From: an uncultured Paracoccaceae bacterium
Lineage (GTDB): Bacteria; Pseudomonadota; Alphaproteobacteria; Rhodobacterales; Rhodobacteraceae
DNA: 47,243 nucleotides
Direction: 5' to 3'
NCBI GenBank assembly: GCA_938049225.1
Contig: CALICM010000025.1
Location: 1 to 47,243, forward strand
Positions 33,901-47,243 of the stretch are shown here, piece by piece. The translations under genes and the position numbers were made by a program. Each line of letters opens with the position of its first letter. Position 1 is the first letter of the stretch. The notes under the pieces were generated by a model. That model had not been told where the DNA came from, did no database searches, and saw only the letters and a program-made list of their open reading frames with translations.

Positions 33901-36900
33901 CTATGCGAAAGAGAACGGCTTCTGGCGTGGGGCGGACTACGATCCGGTTTACTCATCAACGCTGGAACTGGACATGGGCACCGTCAAACCAGCGATCTCG
34001 GGGCCGAAGCGGCCGCAGGACCGGATCCTGTTGGATGCCGCGGCCGAGACCTTCAAGGGGCATATGGATAGCGAGTTCAAGCGCCCCCTGGGTAAGGAAG
34101 TGCCGGTTGAGGGGACGGATTATAGCATTCATTCGGGTTCGGTCGTGATTGCGGCGATTACGTCGTGCACCAACACCTCGAACCCCTATGTGATGATCGG
34201 CGCGGGGCTGGTGGCGCGCAAGGCGCGGGCGCTGGGACTGAATCGCAAGCCTTGGGTGAAAACCTCGCTGGCGCCGGGCAGCCAAGTGGTCAGCGAATAC
34301 CTTGAGGCTGCGGGGCTTCAGGATGATCTGGATGCGCTGGGCTTCAACTTGGTGGGCTATGGCTGCACGACCTGCATCGGCAACTCGGGGCCCCTGCCGC
34401 CCGAAATTTCCAAGGCGGTGAACGATGGCGACCTGGTGGCGACATCGGTCCTGTCCGGCAACCGTAACTTCGAGGGCCGGGTGAACCCAGATGTGCGCGC
34501 GAACTATCTGGCCAGCCCGCCGCTGGTCGTCGCCTATGCCATTGCGGGCGATATGAATATCGATATCGCCACGCAGCCGCTGGGGCAGGACAAGGATGGT
34601 AATGACGTCTATCTAAAAGACATTTGGCCCAGCCAGAAAGAGATCGCCGAACTGGTCGAGAAAACCGTCACCCGCGAGGCGTTCCAGTCGAAATACGCTG
34701 ATGTCTTCAAGGGCGACGACCAGTGGCAGTCGGTCGAAACCGACGATGCGCTGACCTATAACTGGCCCTCGACCTCGACCTATGTTCAGAACCCACCATA
34801 TTTCCAGGGCATGGGGCCAGATGCCGGGGTGATCAGCGATGTGAAGGGCGCTAAGGTTTTGGCGATCCTGGCGGATTCGGTGACGACGGATCACATCTCG
34901 CCTGCGGGTTCGTTCAAATCCGAGCATCCTGCGGGGGCCTATCTGATGGACCGCCAGGTACCGCAGCGCGAGTTCAACTCCTACGGCTCGCGGCGCGGGA
35001 ACCACCAGGTGATGATGCGCGGCACCTTTGCCAATATCCGCATCAAGAACGAGATGCTGGAAGGCGTCGAGGGCGGCTATACAAAAGGCCCGGACGGCAG
35101 CCAGATGTCGATCTATGATGCGGCGATGGCCCATACCGAGAACGGCACGCCCTTGGTGGTCGTCGCGGGCAAGGAGTACGGCACAGGATCCAGCCGCGAT
35201 TGGGCCGCCAAGGGCACCGCACTGTTGGGCGTCAAGGCGGTGATCGCGGAAAGCTTTGAGCGGATCCACCGCTCGAACCTGGTCGGCATGGGCGTGATCC
35301 CTTTGGAGTTCACCGGTGGCGATACCCGCAAGACGCTGGGCCTGACAGGCGACGAGGTGTTCGATATCACCGGCCTGGCTGGGGATCTGGTGCCGCTTAG
35401 CGAAGTGCCCTGTACCATCACATATGCAGATGGCACGACCAAAGATATCGCCCTGAAATGCCGGATCGATACTGCGGTCGAGATCGAATATGTCGAGAAT
35501 GGTGGCGTGCTGCATTACGTGCTGCGCAACCTGGCGAAATCGGCCTAAAACCTGCACCCGGGCCGAACAGTGGCCTGGGCGCCCAACCGGCGGATGCTGG
35601 ATGTTTGACGGATTGAAACTCAGCGCTGATGTGCCGCCCGTCTGGCTGGCGGGATTTGCAGCACTTGCCTGGGGGCTTGGCAAGTGGGTTCCGCTGTGGC
35701 GCTTCGATATTGCCCCTGTGGGCGGGATCATTCTTTGGATTGGTGTCGCGATCGTTCTTTGGTCGGCCTTCTGGTTCTGGCGCAAGAAAACCCCAATCGA
35801 ACCGGGGCATCAGCCCAAGGCGTTGATCGTCGAGGGGCCGTATCGATTGAACCGCAATCCGATCTATACCGGTCTTGTGCTGATCCTGCTGGGGTTTGCA
35901 TTGAACAAAGGCGCGCTCAGTGCGCTTTTGCCGGTGATCGGCTTTCCGATCCTCATCACGCAACGTTTTATCTTGCCCGAGGAAACGCTGCTGCGATCCG
36001 CCTTCGGCCCCGAAGCCGAGGCTTATTTCGCGGCGACGCGGCGGTGGTAAGGCGCCGCTCGCAAAGGCGTTACTTTCCTGGTCCCGCGCAAAGATGTAGC
36101 TCAAGGGTGAGCAAAGTGAGGAGCTGTCATGCGTCCGTCCCTTCTTATGGCCCTTGCCGTAGCGTTACTTACCCTCCTTATTTCGCCGCTTTTTGGGGAA
36201 AGGGCGCATGCCCAAACCAAGCCCGTTTTAGTGGAATTGTTCACCTCGCAAGGGTGTTCCAGTTGCCCCCCGGCGGACAGCTATCTGGGGGAATTGGCGG
36301 CGAGCGATGATGTGATCGCTTTGGCTTATCATGTTGATTATTGGGATTACTTGGGGTGGAAAGATACCTTCGCGAAGCCCGCTTACACGCTGCGTCAGCG
36401 CACTTATTCTCTGCAAGTTAATCGGCAATACATCGGCAGCACCTTTGCCGGTATTTTTACGCCCGAGGCGGTGGTCCAAGGTACCGACAGCTTGATTGGA
36501 TCCAGCCGCGAGACCATCGCGGCCCGAGTCGCGGCCCATCAGGCCGCCCCTATTGGCGCCGATTTGGCACTGACCCGCGAGGGCGAGAATTTGAACATCC
36601 GGGTCAGTCCCGCGCCCAACGGATCGCCGAAGGCCCGCATCATGGTGGCGACCTACTTGCCTGAGGCCAAGGTCGATGTGCGACGCGGCGAGAATGCCGG
36701 GCGGCAGCTTACTTATCATCACGTGGTGACCAGCCTGACCCATGCAGGCGACTGGAATGGTAAGGACACGGTGGATGTGCGCATGAAGGGTGTTAACGGC
36801 GCCGCGGTGGTCTTCTTGCAGGGCGGTGGAGCAGGGCCAGTTTTGGCGGTCGCACAGTCTGACGGTTAAACCTTGTTTCCAAACATTTCGCGCATGGCGG

Positions 36901-39900
36901 CGCCGAAATCCTTATAGGTCGATTGGTCGATGACAGACCCAATGTCGCGGCTCATCGCTTTTGCGACAATCAGGGGTCGCTCGCTTTCGGGGAACCCGGC
37001 TTTTCGTAATGCCGCGCGCATTTTTGCCGCTTCTATCGCCCCATCGGCCTTGGCTGTTATCCGGGGGAGGGGGGATTGCGGTGGCATGAACCGGATCGAA
37101 ACCGCCTGATCCTTGGAATAAAAGCACATATTTGCCCGTCCCAACCCGATTGAATCTGCCCCATCCGCCATTTCGCGCTGAAGGCGTTTCCGCTCGCGCC
37201 GCACCTCGGGGGTCCCGGTCTGCTCTTTCTGCTCGCGTTTGACCTCGGATTTGGTCATGCGTTGTTCGCCCAGGAATAGAAACCGCTGAAGCAACATGTC
37301 CACACCCGCCGATAACAGCATGATCACAACCGCCGCGCCTATCAGGTACCAAGTCATGGGCAGTAGGATATGCGCCTGACATGGACCGCCGCAATTGGCG
37401 GTTTTCAAAAGGCCAGGCAACCAGAGAACTGCGATGATCCCGGCGGCCAAAAACCAAAGGGCGATCCGTGAAAACCCCGCGCCGGTCTCGATCCAGCCAC
37501 GGCGACCGTAGACACGTTTGAACCCAGATTTTGGCGAGACCCGCTCAAGTTGTGGCACGACCGGTTTGAGTGAAAACACGATGCCATTGTTATAGAGAAT
37601 GGTGACAATGACAGCGACAATCAGGCTGAGGCCGAAAACCGGCAAGACCGCCAGCGCCAGGCTGCGCACCAATTGGCCAATGCTTGCATCCAGCGCATCC
37701 AAGAAAGGTTCATTTAGCAGCGAAAGTGCGCCGGAATAGCCTTGTGTTATGCTGCCCCAGATCACCGTCCCGGTGGCGGTAATTAGGACTATGCCCGCGG
37801 CGGCAGCCAACAGCCCGGCCAAATCTTGGGCGGCGGGAACCGCGCCCTCGCTGCGTTTTTTGGCCAGTTTCCGTTTGCTGGCCGGGGAGGTTTTGGCTTC
37901 GGTATCACTCATCCGGACTGTCCCTCACAAAGAGCATGCGCAGCATTTCCAAGGTCTCATCCACGGCTGCTGTGCTGGGATCGGCGACCCACAGGACATA
38001 AAGGGCGATAACCGGCAGCATGAGGATAGCCGAAAAGTTCTTTGCCAGAAAGGTCAAGTCCTGCATGCCGAATTTCCGGCTGAGGCGGGCGGCCACACCA
38101 AGCATGAATTCGATCACCACCAAAAGGGCCAGCAAGGGTATCGCGGTACGCACGGTCAGCAAGAACATGTCGCCCAGCATCATCATGATCTGACTGGGGG
38201 CGTCACCTGCCAGGGCGGGCAGCGGTTGATTTACAGGCCAAATGGCATAGCTTTGATAAAGCATGGCGATCAGGCCCCACAGCCCGCCCGCGCCAAAGAA
38301 TACCGCGAAGCCGATCACCACATAGAGCAGCGAGAAGGTCTGCAGTGTTCCGCCCGTCGGATCGGTGATGCCGCTGTCAGACTCGCCCCGAAAAGCATCG
38401 GTGACCGCGCCTGCATATTGGAGGGCAAAGAACGGGAGCGAGGCCAGCAGGCCCAGCCCGTATCCGATCAACAACTCCTTGCCGGATAGAAAGGCCAACT
38501 CAGCGATCCCGGCGTTGTCCAAGATCGATTCGATTTGTGTGCCCGTCAAGACCAATGTCGGCAGGGCAAGGCCAAGGGCGGTCGAGATGCGCAGAGTCCG
38601 CATCTGTGACAGGGCCCAGGTGAAGGCCATGAAGCCGAACAATAGACCTGCGGGGCGCAGGGTCATGAAGATCAGAACACCATACAAGGACTGATATCCA
38701 CGGCGCGCTAAGATATCACCAATAACATCATACATCGGGTTAGCGGACGATGCGGTGGAAATCGTCGAACAAAGTCGTGGTCGAGGTCAGCAACGGTGCG
38801 GTTAGAAAGCTGCCGAAGGCCAGAAGAACAACGACAATGGCTGCGATCTTGACTGTTTGCGACAGCGTTTGATCCTGGATCTGAGTGATCGCCTGGAAAA
38901 AGGCGATCAACAGACCGCTCGCTGTCGCGACCGCCAGGGGCACACCCGCCAGCAAGGCGACGTCCATCATGAACTCGATCAAGAATGTGCCGAAGGTCGC
39001 GCTGTTGTCCATCGCCTAGCCCGAACCATAAGTTAGTACTAAGCCCTCGGCCAGGCGCGCCCATCCATCGATGAACACAAAGGTCAGCAGCTTGAAGGGA
39101 ACCGCGATAATGTTGGGCTGCACCATTTGCATGCCCAGCGACATCAGAATACCGGTGATTGCCAGATCGATGGCAACAAAGGGCAAGTACAAAAGAAACC
39201 CGATGCGAAAGGCTTCAGTCAGTTCTGAGATCAAAAAGGCAGGGACCTGGATGATGAAGTCGTCCCGGGTGCCGGTCAGGCCGGACCCTTCCCACAGGTC
39301 ATTGGAAACTTGGACAAAGAACGAGATGTGCTCAGGATCAATGTTCGAACCGATGAAACTTTGAAACGGCGCGATCCCCGCGCGCCATATGGTTAACAAG
39401 CCCGCTGCCGAGGAGATATCCGCGCCGCTCTCAACAATCGCCTCGCCCGAGGCGACGATAACGGGCATCGAGATATACACGGACAAAAACAGCGCCAGCG
39501 CCATTAGAATCATGTTCGAGGGGACTTGTTGCAAGCCCAGCGCCTGCCGGATGATCAGAAAAACCACCGACAGTTTGATAAACGAGGTCAGCGTCAAAAC
39601 GGCCAGCAGAAAGAAGCCGGCGACAAAGCCAACGACGAGGGGGGCTGAAGTGCCGTCCATCTAAGTCACGCTCACAGCCGTGTGGTAAGACGGACGCCGA
39701 TACGGTCGCCCAAGTTCACCAACTCGCCTTCCGCGAATGCCGCGCCATTGGCGATCAGGCGCACGGTATCGGGCAACGGGCCGTCGAAGGGAAGGATCGA
39801 TCCGGGTGCTAGGCGGCCCAATTCTGCCAAGCGAATTTCGGTGCGGCTCAACTCCAGGCTGACCTGGACGGGCAGGCCGTCGGTGATCGGTGTCGCTTCG

Positions 39901-42900
39901 GCTTTCGACAGGGGGCGTTGATCGGTCATATCGGCTTCCTTGCTTTCTTTGTCGTGGATTGGGCCAAAGGGTCTGTGCATCTGCAGCTTGCCTCCTTGTT
40001 CCTTTATCGGTGCGCGCAGTGTGTCCGCCACTTGGACCCAAGCTGCGGGCGGTGTGGTCCACTCGGGCGGCAGCATCAGGGCGTCGCCAACCGTGAGATC
40101 GGCAAAATCCCGCGATGACACCTCGAGGTCCGGCGTCACCACTGTCAGCGAAAAGGGAACGGTCTTGCAGGTCGCGGTGACCGAGGGCTGGTGTGTGACC
40201 TCAGCAAAAAGCTCTCTTACGGCCATCATAGCGGATGCATCGCCCTCGATGATTATCGGGTGGCTGGGGCCGTTTGGGATGGCAATGGTCATCCCAAGGC
40301 GCGCGGGACTGTCGGTCCCTTTCGCGATGAATTCCGAAGGGTAAAGCCGGGCCGACAGCCCTAAGCGATCTTCGAACTGGACCAGTGGCTCGCGCAGCAT
40401 ATGCTCCATCACCAGGGCCAGTGTCTCGTCGGTCAAAGTTGCGACTTCGAACAAAAGGCCCGCCAAATCGCAAACGCGATCTACCAGCGCCTTTGGCGCG
40501 TGGATCTTGAGGGCCAGCGTTTCGCTGTACAGGCTCAGCGTAAGCGGTTGATCCAATGCCTCGGCGGCGGCCGGTCCATCCAGCAAAAGTGTGACCTTCT
40601 CGCCAAACGGCAGTTTCAGTTGCGGCAGCTTGGGCGGAAACTTCGTGGCGAGCAGCAGTTCAGCCTCGGAAAGCGGTGACAACTCGGGCCAGATGAACGG
40701 TGTCGCCGGCGGGGCCGCCGTATCGATTTGGTCATGCCGTCCCATGGGCGCCCTTTCCGTATGACAGTTCTTGCAACTGATCTTCCTCGCGCAGTTCTTC
40801 GGTTTGATCGGCAGCACGCTGCAGGCGGGTTATGATTTCACCCAAGCCGTCCTGCCGACGGGTGATGGCCAAGTATCGCTCACCCTCGGCCGTGCGGGTT
40901 TTAACCGCCTCTTCGACGACGGCCTCTTGTCGCTCGGCCTTCAGTCGGGCGATGGTTGATTGACGGCGCTTCTGCTCGCCGCCCAAGGCAATGGATTCGA
41001 AGAACACCGCGCCGGTTAACCTCTGCTCGGGGTCTTTGAACCGTTTTTCAATGTATGTCGCCTCGTCGATTTTGGCCTGGTCCCGGGCGGCGCCTTGGCG
41101 CTTTGCTTCGGCGGTTTCCTTTAGGACGGTGTTGGCCGCCTTGGCCAATTCACGCTCGGCCACGGTCCGGCGCGCGGCAACCAGGCGGGCCAATTGCGAT
41201 ACTTTGGCTTGATGGGTCATTTAACCGCGCCCTGCAGTTTGCCCGGTATCTCGGCGAATGCGGTTCTGTCCTCACGGGTCTGTTGCAAAAAGCCGTCGAT
41301 CCGCGGTTTGGCAGCGATGGCTGCATCCGCGACGGGATCGCCGCCGGATTTGTATTCGCCGACCTGCAACAGAAGCTCGATTTCTTTGTATTTGGCCATC
41401 AGTGCCCGCAGATTGGTGGCGCCGCTCTGGTGCGGGGCAGAGGCCACTGCGGGCATGATCCGGCTGATGCTGCCCAGCACATCGATCGCGGGCCAATGCC
41501 CCGCCTCGGCCAGGTCGCGTGACAGGATCAGATGGCCGTCGGTCAGGCTGCGGACCTCTTCAGCGATGGGATCGCCCTCGCCGTCGCCTTCCATTAGAAC
41601 TGTATACATCGCGGTGATATTGCCAGCGCTGTTGCGTCCGGCCCGCTCGATCAAGGCGGGCAATGCTGGATAAACCGAGGCTGGAAAGCCACGGCGGGTT
41701 GGGGCTTCGCCCGCGGCAAGGCCAATTTCGCGAAGCGCACGGGCCATGCGGGTCAGGCTGTCGACAAGCAGCAGCACGGACATGCCCGCGTCGCGCAGAG
41801 CTTCGGCCACGGCTGTCGCACTTTGCGCGCAAAGCGCGCGTTCCACTGCGGGCCGGTCCGAGGTCGCGACCACCGCAACGACCTTTGGCCGGGCGGTCTC
41901 GGGCAAATCGCGTTCCAGAAACTCTCGAACCTCGCGCCCCCGCTCGCCGATCAAACCCAGAACGATGGCGTCGGCCTGGGCGTGCTGGGCGATGCTGGAC
42001 AACAGGCTGGACTTCCCGGTGCCAGGAGGCCCGAAAATCCCAATCCGTTGACCTTGCCCCAGCGTCAGCGGCCCGTCGATCGCGCGCAGACCGGTCTCGA
42101 AAGGTGTATCAATCAACGGGCGATCCAGCGCCGAAGGTGGATCAGTGCGCACTGGCGTCGTGGAAAGGCCGGTGTTTGGGAGTGTTTTACCATCCATGGG
42201 CGTGCCGAAGGCGTCTACAACGCGTCCCAAAAGGCCCGGACCGGCCTTAATTTGCAGACGGCCGCCGCTGGGTTGCACCTTCATTCCAGCCGAGACCCCC
42301 TCGGTCGTGCCAAATGGGCTGAGAAGAACCTGTGCGCCTTGAAACCCAATGACCTCGGCTAGGAGGGGCTTTGAGGCGTGTGTGAAAACCTTGCAGATGG
42401 CGCCGCGGGTGACGCCATGTAGGGAAGCGATCAGGACCGGACCGCGGCAGTCGGTGATAAATCCGGTTACCGACCGTGTGCGGGCGGCAGCCATGCGCTG
42501 CGATATCCCGGCCAACCTGGCGTCTAAAGCGGTCACTTCGGGGCGTCCTGTTCGACTGCTGCGCGAAGCTGAGCAATCACAGCCTCGACCTGGGCGCTCA
42601 TACCAATCGTGACGATCCCCCCATCGCCGTTGAGGGTCATCTCCCCGGCGGCAAGGGCGGTGTCGGGGTGGATGGCCACAACACCGGCAAACCGCGTCGG
42701 GTTCTCTGTGCGCACTTGTTCCAACTGCGCCACATCGCCAGGGGCGGCCGGCAGGACCAGACGCTCGCGCGAGGACAGATCGGCGACGGCATGTTGAACA
42801 ACGCGGGCCGTCAGATCTGCGCTGTCCAATGCACCGGTGATCCTGTGCAAACACGTGCTAACCAGATCGACAAGCCAGGGGGTCAGCGCTTCGAACCGAT

Positions 42901-45900
42901 GTTGCACGGCGGTGGCTTCGGCGATGGCCTGAGCCGCCGCATCGGCGTTTCGCTTCAACGCGTCGGTGTCGATGAAGCGTTTAAGTTCTTCGTCGGCGAC
43001 TTTCTGCAGGCGCGCCTTATGGGCCTCGGCCTCGCGCTGTGACTGCGCGCGCAGGCGCTCGGCTTCGGCTTTGGCTTTGGCGATGATGTTTTCGGCTTCG
43101 CTGGCGCGGTTGCGCGCATTTGACAAATGCTCATCGACCGCCGCACTGGGCATCCGTGTTGCGGTGAACGTGATGTCCTGTTGGGTCATGCCGCGATGCC
43201 GCCGCTGTCGATCTCAATTTCAGCCATCGCGGCCTCGAACAGGCTGATCCGTGCGGATGTGGCCATCGCGTCGTCCACTGGTAGTGTCGGCAACCGCAGG
43301 CGGACGCGGTCCGCCACCCCGATCGGGATATCTTCCATCCAGGCCGACAGGCAGGCGGCGCCCGCCGTTTCGCAAGCTGTCAAATCCGCTGGTAAACCAA
43401 CCAAACTGGCTGGCGCGTGATCACGGAACCCCAGACAAGCCCGCATCTCGTCACGACCAAGGCTGTCAAAGGTAGACCGTGTTGCGCGATCCGTCAGGCT
43501 GAGCGCGAGCGCTGGTGCGTGCCACTTCAGCCCAACATCAGTCAGAAAACTCGCGCTCAACTGTCGACATACAAACGCCAGCGCCGCGGCTTGAGGGAAT
43601 GCCATTTCGGACGGCAACGGATCCATGTGCCCATAGCGTTGCATAAGCAGATCGTCCGTGATGCGCCCGAACACGCGGGGATCCGCCAGCAAAGCTGTGC
43701 GCAACGTCTCGTCCGTCAGTTCGGGCGCCCAAAGAGCCGTATGATCCGAATGCAAAGGGGTTGTTTCGCTGAGAAGGTCGTGAAGGTCGTGGCTCATGAC
43801 CGCGCCCGCCCGGTCCCAAACAGTGCCCCACGTAGCAGCAGGATTAGGACTGCCGTTCCGATCAGGCCGAGCGCGATCAGAAGCCTGTTGCCGGTTTCCG
43901 ACTGTGGGCGCCACTCTGAGATAACCGACTGAACTTGCTGAAGAAAGCCTGTTGGCGTTTCTTCAACGACCGGGGTGGACATAACCTCCACCGCAGGTCC
44001 GCCTGCGGGGAACATCGCAACGGCAACATCTTCGTAGCCCAAGTTGGGAAGGCTGTGGGCAACCACCGTCTTGATCGTCGAGACGTACTTCCGCTCGTCA
44101 AAATCAGCTTCATAGTGGATCACTACGGATGCGCTGGCGGCAGGTGCCGTCTGCTCGTACCGTCCGCGGGGGGGGGAGGTAACCAGCACGCGCGCTGAGC
44201 GCACACCGTCGATCGAGGTCACGGTGTGCGACAGCTCCTGGTTCATGGCGTGAATGAAACGGGCTTGCTGCTCGAAAGGCGTGCCGACAATTCCTTCGGC
44301 GCTGAATACATCGCCAAGGCTTTGAAAGCGCTCCCTTGGCAACCCCTGGTTCTTGAGCAGTGTGATCGAGGTCGCGACCATCGTCTCGTCGACCAGGACC
44401 GAATAGATGCCCTTCTTATCCCTTTCACGGCTGGCCGAAACGCCCGACGCCGCGAGGGCCGAAACCATCTCGTTCGCTTGGTTCTCGTCCAAACCGGAAT
44501 ACAAAACCTCTTTACAGCCCATAAGCGATAGGGCGGCAACGAGGATCAGGCCGGAAAGCCGAAAACGCGCGGGGAAGTTTCTCACAGGCCAGTCCTCCGA
44601 AAGACACTAAACAGTGACTAGAATGAGGGCTGCGAGGGGTGGCGTCATTACGCCTTTGCTACGCGCATAGAAGCGCAGTACTTAGTACATTACGTAGATC
44701 CCGTCGGCTTTACACGCCGGGGCCTGCGTATGCTAGCGCGGTAGTCCGCTGATCCGGGCGCCGTCGTAGACGACCTCGATTTTAGCTGGCGGACCGTCGT
44801 TTAGTTCAGGCGCAATCGAATCACCCAAGTTCAAACTCGCTGTTAGCCGCGCTGCAACGTCGCCCTCCGTTAGGGGAAGTCCAAGGTCGTCGGCGTAAGC
44901 GACGACAACGTCGGCGTAAGCTTGCTGGGCAACGATCATCATATCGCGAAACCCGGTTTGATTGGACATCAAAACCTCAGGGGCCTGCCCTTCTGGGAAA
45001 ATGACCAAGGCGCTTTGGCCTTGGTCAAAAATCGAGATCCCTTCGGCATCCAAGCCAACCTGCGCTGCTAGACGAAACATCGGCGGTTCAAAGTCGGGAT
45101 ACTGAGGGTCAGTGAAGTTCGGATCCCGCAGGCTGTTCACAACCTGATCCATAACTGTCTGATCTAATTGGGCTCTTTCGCCACCGAACGCACCATCCAG
45201 AACATATCCAAATATTTCAGCGCCCTCAGGACTGGAGACAAAATTTCGAAAGCTGGTGGCCGCCAAGCGACCCGCATCTTCCACATCAACCACATCATTT
45301 GGCGACGCAACAAGTGTGGCCGCCTCTACGCTTTGCGGTTCATCAAGATTGACCGTAGACAAGAAAATCACATCCTGCTGATACTCTCGTAACCAAACGA
45401 CGTTGTTGTCGTCGGTATCCGAATTGATTCCGTTAACACGTGCCATTTGCCCCTCAGCATACGAACCAATGATTAATTGAAATGCCTTATCTGGATTCGC
45501 AATTATCGGCTGTGTTAACCATAACACGATTGTTACGATTGAAAATCAGCAAATGCCACTTGTCGCCCTAGGGGGAGTACTAGGACTTTAAGTAGTCTTC
45601 ACAACTGTGGGGCGTATTACAGTTGCGCGGCAATCCCGGACAACTCATTGATGCTACGGCAATCCGTCTTGCGGTAGATGGAATTGCGATGGGTCTCGAC
45701 AGTGCGGACGCTGATCGACGGCCGTTCAGCGACCTCTTTGGTCTTTTGTCCCGCAGCGCAAGCCTCAAGGATCTCAACCTCGCGTGGGGAAAGCCCATAC
45801 ATATTGCCGGTCCGTGTTACGTTTTGGCGCAGGCGGACAAATTCTTTCAAGTAAGATGTGGGGATAAAGGTGAAATCCGTGGCGGCCGCTTGAACCGCGT

Positions 45901-47243
45901 GAACAAAATCGGCACCTTTGGCCTGTTTGGGCATGAAGCAGACCGCGCCTTGGGCGAGAATGGTAAAAGCCTCGGTCGTGGTTGCCTCGGAAGACATCAC
46001 AACGATTTTGAGGTTTGGCATGCTGTTGCGCAGCTTGGCCAAGGTTTCAGTTCCCGAGGGTCGCGTAATCGAAAGGTCCAAAAGCAGCACGTCTGGGGTA
46101 AGATTGCGACATATTTTGATCGCGGTATATCCGTCAGAAGCTTGACCCACGACGTCTGCATCGCAGTCAGCGATCAACCGACTGGCGATTCCCTCGCGAA
46201 CGATTTCGTGGCAATCAGCGATCACGATCCGAAGCTTGTCAGGCATTTACCCCTCCTTAGTGCTCTCCCCGGGGCGCGCCATGTTGTTGCCATAATTTGG
46301 TCGCGATCCCGTAATAAGAAGCGTAGGTACGGAGCTTGTTCGATTGCAACTATGATTTTAGCAAAAGTTGGTTAACGCTGCGTGCGTCAACATTACTCAT
46401 GCGTAACTGACTGAACTATTAAGACTTTTTAGTATCCACTCTTAGGTTTAAACCCGCCGTCTTCCAGACGGGATCGCTTCAGCGCGAAGAATCGTCTTAT
46501 GATCTTATCCTCCCAAATTGAGCCGCAGCCGGTGCAAAGGCTCACTTTGGGAGGATAAGATCATGCAATATTCAACCGGCAAGCATTGCGTGTACTACCA
46601 CCGCTATCACATCGTCTGGTCGACGAAGTACCGCTTCAAAGTGTTGCACGGCCAGTTGCGCTTGCGGGTCCGCGATATCTGCCGGCAGGTCTGTACAGAG
46701 AACGGCGTAGAGATCATCAAGGGCGTGCTTTCGAATGATCATGTCCACATGTTCGTATCGGTCCCGCCGAAGATTGCGATTAGCGATCTGGTGCGGTTGA
46801 TGAAGGGGCGGTCGTCTCACAAAATCCAACGTGAATTCCCGCAGATCAAAAAACGCTACTGGGGTCGGCACTTTTGGGGCCGTGGGTATTTCTCAACCAC
46901 CAACGGGGCCATCACCGAAGACATCGTACTTCAGTACCTCGAACAGCATGCCGCTAATCCTACCGACGCCAGTCGGTAGTGGTTTAGTAAAAGTTTCGAT
47001 GCATACTGATATGTTGGGTGCCGGGGTTGCAATGCGAACCTGGTAGGTTGAGATAAAGTGGCAATCTCTGCAATGTTTTTTCGTCGTAAATAATCGGTCA
47101 ATGAGCAATAGCTGAAAGTTGGTGATGGCCCTGAGGGGCGGCATATCATGGCGGTGTTGACGCGCCGCAATTCTCGCGGAGAAAGGGATATGCCACATGA
47201 CGAGAGATACCATCACCACCTTGCCTGATCCAAGTGGATTTTC

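Overview
The window looks like a chromosomal segment of an alphaproteobacterium of the Rhodobacteraceae (Roseobacter group). The grounds are the GC-rich codon use, the YciB / CcmABCDG / FtsY / AcnA neighbourhood, a zur-znuCB-znuA zinc locus with Zur-like boxes, a DUF6524-type membrane protein and a short dispersed intergenic repeat. This placement is inferred from gene content and style; no database search was possible.

Layout. Positions 1-468 hold no convincing gene. From 469 to 4243, on the minus strand, lie two tandem isochorismatase-fold proteins (one with its catalytic triad replaced), tRNA-Gln(CUG), and an overlapping trio: YjbR-like protein, aminotransferase, PEP mutase-like protein. 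From 4440 to 8983, on the plus strand, are cysS and then a coupled group of cimA, a methyltransferase and a squalene-synthase-fold protein. From 9040 to 15670 are an MFS transporter divergent from an AlkA-type glycosylase and an esterase, an HNH nuclease, a TerB-like protein, pyrG, secG and a membrane protein. From 15797 to 21798 are a LysR regulator divergent from an aldo/keto reductase, then FAH, 2-hydroxyacid dehydrogenase, enolase-superfamily dehydratase and HpcH/HpaI aldolase genes that look like sugar-acid catabolism. From 21802 to 25971 is the zinc uptake locus, interrupted by a royal-jelly-protein-like gene. From 26312 to 36869 are an entericidin-like lipoprotein, an FKBP, ftsY, a DMT transporter, yciB, the ccmABCDG cytochrome c maturation genes, acnA, an ICMT-like methyltransferase and a DUF1223 protein.

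The most notable region is 36866-46246. Ten tightly packed minus-strand genes encode a non-flagellar type III secretion export apparatus in the order sctJ-K-L-N-O-Q-R-S-T-U. The single-domain lipoprotein SctJ of 263 residues, rather than a full FliF, argues against a flagellum. Upstream lie an unrecognised low-GC-looking gene and a NarL/FixJ-type response regulator. SctU lacks the NPTH autocleavage motif. No SctP gene sits between sctO and sctQ, and SctQ has a well-placed internal ribosome binding site and start codon. SctV, SctC, SctD, SctF, SctI and translocators are absent from this window. A similar sequence box precedes the regulator and the unknown gene, with a weaker version before sctJ.

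The right edge is mobile: an IS200/IS605-type tnpA with end hairpins and a leader hairpin that covers its ribosome binding site, followed by the start of what is probably an IS256-like transposase cut by the window edge.
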